A DNA stretch of 64,000 nt from Cryobacterium glucosi (GTDB lineage Bacteria; Actinomycetota; Actinomycetes; Actinomycetales; Microbacteriaceae). A program made the translations under genes and the position numbers. How positions within the stretch are numbered: the stretch's first letter is position 1; every line of letters begins with the position of its first letter. Of the stretch, positions 45,523 through 54,659 are shown piece after piece. The stretch is from positions 248,001 through 312,000 of the forward strand of contig NZ_SOFS01000012.1 of NCBI RefSeq assembly GCF_004402235.1, read 5' to 3'. The notes below the pieces were generated by a model. It made no database searches, was not told the DNA's origin, and saw only the letters and a program-made list of their open reading frames with translations.

Positions 45523-46362
45523 CTACAGGCGGGCGTTGTGGATGGCGCTGATCAGGATGGCCCGGGCGCCGAGCTCGTAGAGGGCGTCCATGATGTGGTT
45601 GCTGTCGTGACGCGGGACCATCACGCGCACGGCGACCCAGTCGGGGTCGTGCAGGCTCGACACCGTGGGTGACTCGATCCCGGGGGCGAGCAGGCAGGCC
45701 GCGTCGAGTTTGACGAGCGGGATGTCGTAGTCCATCAGCACGTACTGGCGGGCGACGAGCACGCCCTGCAGACGGCGGAGGAGCGTGTGGATGCCGGCGT
45801 TCTCGTTCTCGGAGGTGATCAGGACCGCCGTCGATTCGAGGATGACCGGGCCGAAGATCTCGAGGCCGGCCTTGCGCAGGGTCGTTCCGGTCGAGACGAC
45901 GTCGGCGACAGCATCCGCGACACCCAGCTGGACGGCGGACTCGACGGCGCCGTCGAGGGTCACGAGGGTGACCGTGACGGAGTGACGGGCCAGGAAGGCT
46001 TCGACGAGACCGGGGTAGCTCGTCGCGACGCGGAGCCCTTCGAGGTCACTCAGCTCGCCGAAGCGTCCGGCGGGGCCCGCGAAGCGGAAGGTCGAGTCGC
46101 CGAAGTCGAGGCTCGCGATCTCCCGTGCCGGGGAGCCGGAATCAAGCAGAAGGTCCCGGCCGGTGATTCCGACGTCGAGCGCCCCGCTGCCGACGTAGGT
46201 GGCGATGTCCCGCGGACGCAGGTAGAAGAACTCGACGCCGTTGCGCGGGTCGGACACGACGAGGTCGCGCGGGTCGCGACGCCCGGTGTACCCGGCCTCG
46301 TGCAGCATCTGCGCCGCGGTTTCGGACAGGGAGCCCTTGTTGGGCACGGCAATTCTCAGCAT
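45523..46362 (-). CDS. hisG: ATP phosphoribosyltransferase, long form
   Basis: A 279-residue first enzyme of histidine synthesis. It is the long form: the N-terminal catalytic region ([31 protein letters not shown]) is followed from about residue 205 by a C-terminal regulatory domain that binds histidine ([23 protein letters not shown]). No HisZ is needed. It lies after hisE with a 66-bp gap, and 68 bp before hisF. Confidence 0.96.
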   Translation of the reverse strand: MLRIAVPNKGSLSETAAQMLHEAGYTGRRDPRDLVVSDPRNGVEFFYLRPRDIATYVGSGALDVGITGRDLLLDSGSPAREIASLDFGDSTFRFAGPAGRFGELSDLEGLRVATSYPGLVEAFLARHSVTVTLVTLDGAVESAVQLGVADAVADVVSTGTTLRKAGLEIFGPVILESTAVLITSENENAGIHTLLRRLQGVLVARQYVLMDYDIPLVKLDAACLLAPGIESPTVSSLHDPDWVAVRVMVPRHDSNHIMDALYELGARAILISAIHNARL

Positions 46363-46428
46363 CTCAACACTCTCAGCAGGTCAGTTCTCGGGGTAGGGAT
46401 GGCGGCGCCGGCCGCTGCGGCGGCCGGT

Positions 46429-46692
46429 TCAGAGGTGCTTGTAGACGTCGGCGAGGGTGAGCCCCTTCGCCAGCATCATGACCTGCACGTGGTAGAGCAG
46501 CTGGCTCATCTCTGCGGCGGTTTCCTCGTCGCTCTGGAACTCCGCTGCCATCCAGACTTCGGCAGCTTCTTCGACGATCTTCTTGCCGATGGCATGCACT
46601 CCCGCGTCGAGTTCATGGACGGTTCCGGAGCCTTCCGGCCGGTTGAGTGCTTTTTCGCCCAGTTCAGCGAAGAGGTTGTCGAATGTTTTCAC
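46429..46692 (-). CDS. hisE: Phosphoribosyl-ATP diphosphatase
   Basis: An 87-residue all-alpha enzyme, the second step of histidine synthesis. The metal-binding helices [18 protein letters not shown] and [12 protein letters not shown] are clear. It is separate from hisI, as is usual in actinobacteria, and lies 12 bp after rpe. Confidence 0.96.
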   Translation of the reverse strand: MKTFDNLFAELGEKALNRPEGSGTVHELDAGVHAIGKKIVEEAAEVWMAAEFQSDEETAAEMSQLLYHVQVMMLAKGLTLADVYKHL

Positions 46693-46704
46693 TCCCCTAG
46701 GTTA

Positions 46705-47373
46705 CTAGTGCGCGTGCGAGTGCGCGGTCGCAGCAGTCCTCAGGAGAGCGATCCGGGCCTCGGGATCCGGGAAACCGAACACGCTCGAGCCGGCGACGAA
46801 GGTATCCGCGCCCGCCTCTGCGGCCACGACGATGGTCTCCTCCGTGATGCCGCCGTCGACCTGCAGCCAGATGTCCCTGCCACTGGCCCTGACGGCATCC
46901 GCCACCGTGCGGAGCTTGCGCATGGTCGACGGCAGGAAGCTCTGGCCGCCGAAACCGGGCTCGACGGTCATCACGAGGACCTGGTCGAATTCGGCGAGGA
47001 ACTCGAGGTACGGCTCGATGGCGGTGCCCGGCTTCAGGGCGATGCCCGCGCGGGCGCCTGCTGCCCGGAGCTTGCGCGCAAGCGCGACCGGGTTGGTCGT
47101 CGCCTCACCGTGGAAGGTCACGGAGAACGCTCCGGCCTCGGCGAATTTCGGTGCCCACCGTTCCGGATCCTCGATCATGAGGTGCGCGTCGACGGGCAGC
47201 GCAGAGACCTGCATGATGCGCTCGGCGACGGGGAGCCCGAAGGTGAGGTTCGGCACGAAATGGTTGTCCATCACGTCGACGTGCACGAGGTCGGCGGTGC
47301 GGATGCGACCGAGGTCGCGTTCCAGGTTCGCGAAGTCTGCGGCGAGAATGCTGGGGCTGATCCTGATCGGCAT
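46705..47373 (-). CDS. rpe: Ribulose-phosphate 3-epimerase
   Basis: A 222-residue TIM barrel that interconverts ribulose-5-phosphate and xylulose-5-phosphate. Key parts are SPSILAADFANL, VHVDVMDNHFVPNLTFG (metal His and catalytic Asp), DAHLMI, TVEPGFGGQ and QVDGGITEET. It precedes hisE and could share control with the his genes, supplying the pentose pool. Upstream lies the long hairpin at 47412-47470. Confidence 0.96.
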   Translation of the reverse strand: MPIRISPSILAADFANLERDLGRIRTADLVHVDVMDNHFVPNLTFGLPVAERIMQVSALPVDAHLMIEDPERWAPKFAEAGAFSVTFHGEATTNPVALARKLRAAGARAGIALKPGTAIEPYLEFLAEFDQVLVMTVEPGFGGQSFLPSTMRKLRTVADAVRASGRDIWLQVDGGITEETIVVAAEAGADTFVAGSSVFGFPDPEARIALLRTAATAHSHAH

Positions 47374-47411
47374 GCCTTCACCCTATCGCCGCAGGCATGC
47401 CACCCCACTCC

Positions 47412-47470
47412 GTGAGGTGTCGCACATCGACCTTCATTCGCCCGGCGAACGTCGATATGCGACACCTCAC
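47412..47470. repeat. Long imperfect palindrome (20-bp arms, inner stem)
   Basis: Arms at 47412-47431 and 47451-47470 (GTGAGGTGTCGCA ... TGCGACACCTCAC) match over 20 bp with one mismatch. Within the loop TTCGCC (47437-47442) pairs with GGCGAA (47444-47449), so the whole element folds into one extended hairpin. It lies in the 105-bp gap between rsmB and rpe, which run in the same direction. There is no T tract, so it is not a classic terminator; a dispersed palindromic element is possible. Confidence 0.85.
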
Positions 47471-47478
47471 GAGTATTG

Positions 47479-48870
47479 CTAAGCGGTGCGCTCGAGCAGG
47501 GTGATGAACATCGCGTCGGTTCCGTGGCGGTGCGGCCACAGCTGCACGCTCGTTCCGTCGCCCGGCAGGTCGAGCGGGGTGCCGCTGAATCCCTGGACGA
47601 CCGCGGCCGTGTCGACGGCCCGCACCCGGTCTCCCCACTTCTTCAGCGCCGTGGCGACAATGCCGCGGCTCTCCGCGATGTGCGGTGAGCACGTGACGTA
47701 TGCAAGGAGGCCGCCGGGCTTCAGTGCGCCGAGCGCCGCGTCGATGAGGCCGGACTGCAGGTCGGAGAGTTCGGCGACGTCGCGCGGAAGCTTGCGCCAG
47801 CGCGCCTCCGGCCGGCGACGCAGTGCGCCGAGACCCGTGCACGGTGCGTCGAGCAGGATGCGGTCGAATTCCTCGGAGTGGTTGACGGCGATGCGGGTCC
47901 CGTCGAGTTCCCAGACCGGAACGGTGCCCGGGACCGCGGAGAGGGCGCGGCGCACGAGCGTGGCCCTCGCCGGAACGAGCTCGTTTGCAACGAGTTCGGC
48001 GCCACCCGCGCGCGCTTCTGCGGCGAGCAGGGCCGCCTTGCCGCCGGGTCCGGCGCAGAGGTCAAGCCAGCGTTCTCCCGGCGTGATGGGGCGTGCCCGG
48101 CTCAGGGTGAGTGCTGCGAGCTGCGAACCCTCGTCCTGCACCCGGATGCGGCCGTCGTGGTCGGTGACGAGGTGAACGGGGTCTCCGCCCGCGAGCATGA
48201 ACCCGACCGGGGAGTACTCGTTGGGTCGGCCGAGGCCGGCGGTCTCCTCTGCTGTCGTGATGCCAGGCAGCGCGACCATGTTGACCCGGGGGGCGGCGTT
48301 ATCGGCGATAAGCAGGTCTTCGAGTTCGTCCTCACGGCCTTCGAGGCGCAGCGACTGCCTGAATGCGCGCACGACCCACACCGGGTGCGAGTGTTCGGCG
48401 GCGAGCCGGTCGTCCGCGGAGCCTGCTCCGGCGAGGACCCGTTCGCGCCACTCCTCCGGGGTCGAGCGGGAGATGGTGCGAAGCACGCCGTTGGTGAAGC
48501 CCGTCGCTGCACGGGAGCCGACCTGGCGGGCCAGTTCGACGGATTCGTTGACGGCGGCGTGGGTCGCGACGCGCGTCGCGAGCAGCTGGTGGGCGCCGAG
48601 GCGCAGTACGTCGAGAATGGCCGGGTCGATCGCGGAGACCGGCCGGCCGGCCGCTTCCGCGATCACGAGATCGTAGTAGCCCTGCATGCGCAGGGTGCCG
48701 TAGGTCAGTTCGGTGGCGAGGGCGGCATCCGCCGTGCTGAGGGCGGCCCGCTGGATACGGGTCGGCAGCAACAGGTTCGCGTAGGCGTCCGACTCACGGA
48801 CGGCCGCGATGACCTCGTAGGCGACGCGGCGGGCGGGCTGGACGAAGCCCTGGTGCTGTTGGACGCTCAT
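47479..48870 (-). CDS. rsmB: 16S rRNA m5C967 methyltransferase
   Basis: A 463-residue rRNA methyltransferase. Residues about 10-140 form the NusB-like RNA-binding domain, then the Rossmann domain with WLDLCAGPGGKAALLA for SAM, and the two catalytic cysteines in LDAPCTGLGALRRRPE and AYVTCSPH. The ATG at 48868-48870 overlaps the fmt stop (ATGA). Neighbouring fmt and rsmB are a very common pair. Confidence 0.95.
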   Translation of the reverse strand: MSVQQHQGFVQPARRVAYEVIAAVRESDAYANLLLPTRIQRAALSTADAALATELTYGTLRMQGYYDLVIAEAAGRPVSAIDPAILDVLRLGAHQLLATRVATHAAVNESVELARQVGSRAATGFTNGVLRTISRSTPEEWRERVLAGAGSADDRLAAEHSHPVWVVRAFRQSLRLEGREDELEDLLIADNAAPRVNMVALPGITTAEETAGLGRPNEYSPVGFMLAGGDPVHLVTDHDGRIRVQDEGSQLAALTLSRARPITPGERWLDLCAGPGGKAALLAAEARAGGAELVANELVPARATLVRRALSAVPGTVPVWELDGTRIAVNHSEEFDRILLDAPCTGLGALRRRPEARWRKLPRDVAELSDLQSGLIDAALGALKPGGLLAYVTCSPHIAESRGIVATALKKWGDRVRAVDTAAVVQGFSGTPLDLPGDGTSVQLWPHRHGTDAMFITLLERTA

Positions 48871-49784
48871 GAGGCGACCACGTCCGTCGCCGCCATGCCG
48901 CGCCACCAGTCGATTGCCTTCATCTGTGTCTTTCCAGCCGGTTGCACCGTGACGAGCTCTAGCGGCTCCGTCCCGGTTCCAACCAGCACTTTCTTGTCGA
49001 ATTCGCGAATCACGCCCGCCGGAAGCGGCTGGGCGCCGTGGGTCGGCGCGAGGTCGAGGACCTTGAGGCGCGCTTCGCCGAGCATGGTGAAGGCTCCGGG
49101 TTCCGGCGTCACGCCGCGCACCCGGTTGTAGACGACCTCAGCGGATGCGGCCCAGTCGATCCTGGCGTCGGCGAGGCCGAGCTTGGCGGCCGTGGTCGGC
49201 TCGCCCACCTGGGGCACCGCCTCGATCGTGCCGGCCTCGAGCTGGTCGACGACGTTCCTGAGCAGCACGGCACCGCTGTGACTCAGGGACTCGAGGAGCC
49301 CGCCGGCGGTCGCGTGCCGGGAGATCGGTTCGGAGAAGCTCGCGAACACGGCGCCGGCGTCGAGCTCGGCGACGAGCTGGAAGACCGCGGCTCCCGTCCG
49401 TTCGTCTCCGGCCATGATGGCGCGCTGCACGGGCGCTGCCCCGCGCCAGCGCGGCAGCAGGGAGAAGTGCAGATTGATCCAGCCGAGGCGGGGAACGGAG
49501 AGCAGGGGTTCCCGCACGAGCCCGCCGTATGCGACGATGACGCCGAGGTCGGGTTCGATGGCTTCGATTCGTTCCGTCGCCGCAGCGTCGAGGCGATTGG
49601 TCTTGAGCAGCGGAAGTCCGAGCCCGGCAGCGGCCTGCGCGAGGGGTGACGGGGTGAGCACGCGCTTCCGGCCGAGGGGGGCATCCGCCCGGGTGATGAC
49701 CGCCGCGATGGAGTGCGGCGAGTCGGCAAGGGCCTGGAGACTGGGCACCGCCACCTGGGGCGTGCCCGCGAATACGAGTTTCAT
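48867..49784 (-). CDS. fmt: Methionyl-tRNA formyltransferase
   Basis: A 305-residue enzyme that formylates initiator Met-tRNA. The N-terminal MKLVFAGTPQVAVPSL, the active-site segment NLHFSLLPRWRGAAPVQRAI and MAGDERTGAAVFQL are intact, with the C-terminal OB-type domain complete. It abuts priA and overlaps rsmB by 4 bp. Confidence 0.97.
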   Translation of the reverse strand: MKLVFAGTPQVAVPSLQALADSPHSIAAVITRADAPLGRKRVLTPSPLAQAAAGLGLPLLKTNRLDAAATERIEAIEPDLGVIVAYGGLVREPLLSVPRLGWINLHFSLLPRWRGAAPVQRAIMAGDERTGAAVFQLVAELDAGAVFASFSEPISRHATAGGLLESLSHSGAVLLRNVVDQLEAGTIEAVPQVGEPTTAAKLGLADARIDWAASAEVVYNRVRGVTPEPGAFTMLGEARLKVLDLAPTHGAQPLPAGVIREFDKKVLVGTGTEPLELVTVQPAGKTQMKAIDWWRGMAATDVVAS

Positions 49785-51854
49785 TTAGAGCAGCTCCGGG
49801 TCGTCGAATCGTACTTTGAGTGTAGGTGCCGGGCGGAAGGCGGCGCCCTTGGCCCGGCGGCGGCGCGCTGCATTGCGCACAATCGCAGCCTTCACGAGCC
49901 TCGCCACGTCGTCGCCGTCGACGTAGTTGAACCGCACGACGGCCCGGACGAGGGGGTCGACGGTTGTGACAGGACCGAGCACATCGAGGCCGGGAACGTC
50001 CGTGAGATCCTCGACCGCCGCTGCGACATCGGCGGCGGTCCCCGTCACAGAGGCGACGCGCACGGCGGGCGGGAAGCGCAGCTGCCTGCGGTCAGCGAGT
50101 TCTGCCGCTGCGAAGGCACCGGGCTGCCACGCGTTGAGCGCCGTCGCGAGTGCCCCGCCGACGCCGGCGAGCATGACGGACGCGCCGGGGGCGGCGAGGG
50201 CTGCTGCGTTGCTCCACCAGCGCAGGCAGTCCTCTGCGACGCCGAGGGACTCGCGGGCGAGCATCTTCTCACCGTCGAGCAGGAGGATCGCCCGGTAGCC
50301 GCCTTCGGGGATCGGCTCGGCACCGCGCGTCGCGACGACGAGGGCAGGGGCGGCCCCGATCTGCTGCAGCGGATGCTCCCCGTCGGCGACGAGGACCAGC
50401 GCGCCGGGAAAGGCGCGGCCCAGTTCCTCGGCGGTGCGCCCGGTTCCGAGGGACACCACCCGCAGGGACCTGCCCTCACAGTGCAGGCAGCTCCAGCCTG
50501 CCGCAAGCTTGCCGCACCAACGGCAGGACGGCACGGCGTTCGCGCTCGCGAGGGCGAGCGGTCCCTGGCAGTGCGTGCAGCGGGCCGATTTCTTGCAGGT
50601 CTGGCAGGCGAGGGTCGGCGCGTACCCGGGGCTCGCGACCTGGACGAGGACGGGTCCGTCAGCGAGGGCGGCCCTGGCCACCTGCCAGGCGGCGGAGGGG
50701 ATCCGGTTGGTCCGCTCCTGGCGGTCGGGACTGAGCTGGAATTCAGTAGGGATCACCCGGGGATGCCGAGGGCTCAGGGGGTGCGCCTCGCCGAGAAAGC
50801 CCAGTTCGAGGAGCCGCTGCACGGGCACGCTGCGGGTGTGCCCGAAGAACATCAGTGCGCACCCGCTCAGGGCCTGGCGGACCAGTGCTGCGTCGCGGGC
50901 ATGGACGTAGGGGCTGAGCGGTTCGGAGTGCAGGGGGTCCCCGTCGTCCCAGAGCAGGATCGCCCCGAGGTTGTGCGCCGGCGCGTAGACCGCAGACCGG
51001 TTGCCGAGGATGATCCGCGGGGTGGGTTCCAGGCAGGCGAGGAAGGCGCGGTAGCGCTCGGGGTTGGGCTGGCGGGCATCGACCCTGCTCACGGTTCCCG
51101 CGGGCGCGCAGGCATCGAGGGCGGCCTGGAGCTGGTCCTGGTCGCGGTAGTCGGGAACGCAGAGGATGGCGCTTCGCCCGCTCCGAACGGTTGCCGTGGC
51201 GAGTTCGGCCATCGTGGTGGCCCAGTGGCCGACGGTGCGCCCGTCCGGCAGGGCGACGAGGGCGGGTACGGCGGCCACGCTGAGGCGCCTCTGCTCGGCC
51301 AGGGCCGCGTCGAGCAGACCGGCCGGGTAGTCAGCGAAACCGGCGGATGCCGCCGGTTCGGCTTCCGGAGCAGGTTCGGCTTCGTCCTGCGCGGCTTCGT
51401 CCTGCGCGGCTTCGTCCTGCGCGGCGAGCCAGGCCTTCTCGACCCGCACAGCGCGAGGGGGGATCGCGAGCCGGAGCACGTCGCTCGCGTTGCCGGCCGC
51501 GCGGTCGGCGACGCGACGTGCGAGCCGCCAGACCTCCGCCGTGAGCACAGGGGCAGCGGACACGATGGCCTCGACCGGGCTCAGGGCGCCATGGAAGTCG
51601 GCGGCGGCGTCCTTCGGGGGCTCGATGCCGGACACCGGTGCGTTCAGGGTCGCGAGGACGGCTCCCCCGGCATCGAGGACCTCGATCAGGTAGCCGTCGG
51701 CGACGCGTCCGGCCGAGCGCAGGGGCACCCGGACCCGCACTCCCGGCCGCGCGGCCGCGGCGAGGTCGTCCGGGATGCCGTAATCGAAGAGATGGTCGAG
51801 CTGGGGCAGTGTCGACTCGATCAGGACGCGTGCCACGAGGCCCGTGCGTCCCAT
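49785..51854 (-). CDS. priA: Primosomal protein N' lacking the helicase Walker A motif
   Basis: A 689-residue PriA homologue for replication restart. The N-terminal DNA-binding domain (ARVLIESTLPQLDHLFDYGIP) and the zinc-binding region with paired cysteines (CQTCKKSARCTHC, CRWCGKLAAGWSCLHC) are present. Where helicases have G-x-T-G-S-G-K-T, this protein has SAILCVPDYRDQDQLQAAL, so ATP-driven helicase activity is unlikely. This is known for actinobacterial PriA. An insert with three AAQDE repeats and Glu/Pro/Ala residues lies near residue 150. I chose the ATG at 51852-51854, 2 bp after the metK stop. Confidence 0.92.
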   Translation of the reverse strand: MGRTGLVARVLIESTLPQLDHLFDYGIPDDLAAAARPGVRVRVPLRSAGRVADGYLIEVLDAGGAVLATLNAPVSGIEPPKDAAADFHGALSPVEAIVSAAPVLTAEVWRLARRVADRAAGNASDVLRLAIPPRAVRVEKAWLAAQDEAAQDEAAQDEAEPAPEAEPAASAGFADYPAGLLDAALAEQRRLSVAAVPALVALPDGRTVGHWATTMAELATATVRSGRSAILCVPDYRDQDQLQAALDACAPAGTVSRVDARQPNPERYRAFLACLEPTPRIILGNRSAVYAPAHNLGAILLWDDGDPLHSEPLSPYVHARDAALVRQALSGCALMFFGHTRSVPVQRLLELGFLGEAHPLSPRHPRVIPTEFQLSPDRQERTNRIPSAAWQVARAALADGPVLVQVASPGYAPTLACQTCKKSARCTHCQGPLALASANAVPSCRWCGKLAAGWSCLHCEGRSLRVVSLGTGRTAEELGRAFPGALVLVADGEHPLQQIGAAPALVVATRGAEPIPEGGYRAILLLDGEKMLARESLGVAEDCLRWWSNAAALAAPGASVMLAGVGGALATALNAWQPGAFAAAELADRRQLRFPPAVRVASVTGTAADVAAAVEDLTDVPGLDVLGPVTTVDPLVRAVVRFNYVDGDDVARLVKAAIVRNAARRRRAKGAAFRPAPTLKVRFDDPELL
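51379..51423. repeat. 15-bp in-frame tandem repeat, three perfect copies (priA)
   Basis: GGCTTCGTCCTGCGC repeated three times without mismatch, encoding A-A-Q-D-E on the minus strand within priA. Confidence 0.95.
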
Positions 51855-51856
51855 GA

Positions 51857-53050
51857 TCAGATCCCGGAGGCGCTTCTCAGCTCGTCGACGCGGTCCAGCC
51901 TCTCCCAAGTGAACTCGGGGAGCTCGCGACCGAAATGACCGTATGTCGCCGTCTTCTGGTAGATCGGGCGGAGCAGGTCGAGGTGGTGGATGATCGCGGC
52001 CGGTCGCAGGTCGAAGACCTCGCGGATCGCCGCGGTGATCTCCTTGTCCGGCAGTGCCCCTGTTCCGAAGGTCTCGACGTAGAGCCCGACGGGCGCTGCT
52101 TTGCCGATCGCGTATGCGACCTGGATCTCGAGCCGTTCGGCCAGCCCGGCTGCCACGGCGTTCTTGGCGACCCAGCGCATCGCGTAGGCGGCGGAGCGGT
52201 CGACCTTGGACGGGTCCTTGCCGCTGAAGGCGCCACCGCCGTGACGGCTGGATCCGCCGTAGGTGTCGATGATGATCTTGCGGCCGGTGAGTCCGGCGTC
52301 GCCCTGGGGGCCACCGATCTCGAAGCGGCCCGTCGGGTTGATCAGCATGGTCAGGCTCGAGGAATCGAGTTCGACGCGGGACAGCACCGGGCGGATCACG
52401 AGCTCTTCGACCTCGGCGCGAAGACGCTCCGTCGTGACGGAAGGGGCGTGCTGGGTGGACAGGACGACGGTCTCGACGGTGCGCGGGATGATGCCGTCGT
52501 AGCCGATCGTGACCTGGGTCTTGCCGTCGGGGCGGAGGTAGTCGAGTTCGCCGGACTTGCGGACTTCGGCGAGGCGTTCGGCGAGGCGGTGCGCGATCCA
52601 GATCGGGATCGGCATGAGCTCGGGGGTCTCCCGGGTGGCGTAGCCGAACATGATGCCCTGGTCCCCGGCACCCTGGCGGTCGTAGTCTTCGGCACTCGCC
52701 TGTTCGCGGTGCTCGAAGGCGTCGTCGACGCCCTGGGCGATGTCGGGAGACTGGCCGCCGATGGAGATCTCAACGCCGCAGGAGCGGCCGTCGAACCAGA
52801 CGTCGGAGGAGTCGTAGCCGATGTCGGTGATGCACTTGCGCACGATCGACGGGATCTCGACGTACGCTTCCGTCGAGACTTCGCCGGCGACGTGGACGAG
52901 GCCGGTCGTGACCAGGGTCTCGACGGCGACGCGGCTGTTCGGGTCCTCGGTGAGGAGGGCGTCGAGGATGCTGTCGGAGATCTGGTCGCAGATCTTGTCC
53001 GGGTGACCTTCGGTGACGGATTCGGAAGTGAAGAGGCGAAGATCGCTCAT
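51857..53050 (-). CDS. metK: S-adenosylmethionine synthetase
   Basis: A 397-residue enzyme that makes SAM from methionine and ATP. The signatures [18 protein letters not shown], the [12 protein letters not shown] loop and [18 protein letters not shown] are intact. The ATG at 53048-53050 starts directly before RLFTSES; a longer in-frame start looks noncoding. It supplies SAM to the cell and, with metH, covers the methionine cycle in this window. It is 46 bp downstream of coaBC. Confidence 0.98.
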   Translation of the reverse strand: MSDLRLFTSESVTEGHPDKICDQISDSILDALLTEDPNSRVAVETLVTTGLVHVAGEVSTEAYVEIPSIVRKCITDIGYDSSDVWFDGRSCGVEISIGGQSPDIAQGVDDAFEHREQASAEDYDRQGAGDQGIMFGYATRETPELMPIPIWIAHRLAERLAEVRKSGELDYLRPDGKTQVTIGYDGIIPRTVETVVLSTQHAPSVTTERLRAEVEELVIRPVLSRVELDSSSLTMLINPTGRFEIGGPQGDAGLTGRKIIIDTYGGSSRHGGGAFSGKDPSKVDRSAAYAMRWVAKNAVAAGLAERLEIQVAYAIGKAAPVGLYVETFGTGALPDKEITAAIREVFDLRPAAIIHHLDLLRPIYQKTATYGHFGRELPEFTWERLDRVDELRSASGI

Positions 53051-53096
53051 CTGGCCTGTCTCTGTGTCGTTGGTAGAAAAGTATGGATGGAGGGGA

Positions 53097-54311
53097 TCAG
53101 CCGAGTCCGGCGACCACAACGTCAAGGATGCGTCCGGCCACCGACATTTTTGTCCCCGCGGCCTCCGCCACTATAACTCCGGCAGAATCGAGGATCCGAA
53201 CCTCGTTGCGTTCCGCGGCGAACCCTTCGGTCCAGCCGACCCTGTTGAGAACAAGGTAGTCGCAGCCCTTGCGCGCGAGCTTCTCGCGGCCGAGGGAGAG
53301 GAGCCGGTCGGGGTCCGCCTCCGTCTCTGCCGCGAATCCGATCACGAGCTGACCGGTGGTCTTCGCCGCGGCGAGGCCCGCGAGGATGTCCGGGTTCCTG
53401 ACGAGTTCGAGGGTGAGGGTGTCCCCCTCGTCGTCTTTCTTGATCTTGTCGCCGCGGACCGTGGCCGGGCGGTAGTCCGCGACCGCTGCGGCCATGATGA
53501 CGGCGTCCGCGCCCGCAGCCGCGTCGGTCACGGCGGACTGGAGTTCGAGTGCGGTGCCGACGAGGCGGGTCTCGATGCCCGCGGGTACCGGGATCTCGAG
53601 GTTCGCCGCGATGAGCACGACCGACGCTCCCCGCGCGGTGGCGGCTTCGGCGAGGCGGACGCCCTGCTTGCCACTCGATCGATTGCCGAGGAAGCGGACG
53701 GGGTCGAGGGGTTCCCTGGTGCCGCCGGCTGTGATGACGATGCGCCTGCCGGAGAGGTCTCTGGCCGGGGTTCCCGGGTGAAGGGCGGCGAGGGCCGCAG
53801 CGACGATGACGTCGGGTTCTTCCATCCGGCCGGCACCGGAATCCGATCCGGTCAGGCGTCCCACGCCGGGGCCGACGACGATGACGCCGCGGTTCCGGAG
53901 GGTCTGCACGTTGTGCACGGTCGCCGGGTTGTTCCACATCTCGGTGTGCATCGCCGGGGCGATCACGAGTGGCGCGGTGCTCGCGAGGATCGTGTTGCCG
54001 AGCAGGTCGTCGGCGAGGCCGGCCGCGAGCTTGGCGATCGTGTTCGCCGTCGCAGGGGCCACCACGATCAGGTCCGCCGACTGCCCGATCGCGACGTGGC
54101 GGACTTCGGCGACGCCCTCGTAGAGGTCGGTGTGCACCGGGTTCCGGGAGATCGCCTCGAGTGTCGGCCTGCCGACGAAGCGCAGGGCCGCTGGGGTCGC
54201 CACCACGTGGACGGAGTCCCCGAGCAGCACAAAAGCGCGCACGATGTTGACCGCTTTGTACGCGGCGATGCCGCCGGTGATTCCGACGACGATCGTGCGT
54301 CCTTGCGACAT
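53097..54311 (-). CDS. coaBC: Bifunctional phosphopantothenoylcysteine decarboxylase/synthase
   Basis: A 404-residue fusion for coenzyme A synthesis. The N-terminal CoaC flavoprotein has [12 protein letters not shown], the catalytic His region [12 protein letters not shown] and [12 protein letters not shown]. The C-terminal CoaB domain has [26 protein letters not shown] and AAVADYRP. The ATG at 54309-54311 begins at the flavodoxin strand; upstream codons overlap the rpoZ region. It is 37 bp downstream of rpoZ. Confidence 0.97.
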   Translation of the reverse strand: MSQGRTIVVGITGGIAAYKAVNIVRAFVLLGDSVHVVATPAALRFVGRPTLEAISRNPVHTDLYEGVAEVRHVAIGQSADLIVVAPATANTIAKLAAGLADDLLGNTILASTAPLVIAPAMHTEMWNNPATVHNVQTLRNRGVIVVGPGVGRLTGSDSGAGRMEEPDVIVAAALAALHPGTPARDLSGRRIVITAGGTREPLDPVRFLGNRSSGKQGVRLAEAATARGASVVLIAANLEIPVPAGIETRLVGTALELQSAVTDAAAGADAVIMAAAVADYRPATVRGDKIKKDDEGDTLTLELVRNPDILAGLAAAKTTGQLVIGFAAETEADPDRLLSLGREKLARKGCDYLVLNRVGWTEGFAAERNEVRILDSAGVIVAEAAGTKMSVAGRILDVVVAGLG

Positions 54312-54348
54312 CCTGCGCGCTTCTGGTGTGCTTCTGGTCTGCTTCGTG

Positions 54349-54606
54349 TTACTCGACGATCGGTCGGGAAACGAGCTTGTCTTCGTTGATTTCGCGGAGG
54401 GCGACGGAGAGCGGCTTGTCGTCAACGGTCGAGTCGACGAGCGGTCCGACGTTGTCGAAGAGGCTGCCTTCGTGCAGGTCAGCGTAGTAGTCGTTGATCT
54501 GACGAGCGCGCTTGGACGCGAAGATCACGAGCGCGTACTTGGAGTCGACCTTGGTGAGCAGGTCGTCGATGGGCGGGTCAATGATACCGGTGGGCTTGTT
54601 GGCCAA
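54349..54606 (-). CDS. rpoZ: RNA polymerase omega subunit
   Basis: An 85-residue subunit that helps fold the beta' subunit. The segments [32 protein letters not shown] and PLSVALREI are typical. The order gmk-rpoZ-coaBC-metK is conserved in actinobacteria. Confidence 0.97.
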   Translation of the reverse strand: MANKPTGIIDPPIDDLLTKVDSKYALVIFASKRARQINDYYADLHEGSLFDNVGPLVDSTVDDKPLSVALREINEDKLVSRPIVE

Positions 54607-54659
54607 GGTGGCACTCCTTCAGAGCGTTTGCGGCGAGTAGACGGATAAGTCGGAGTGCG

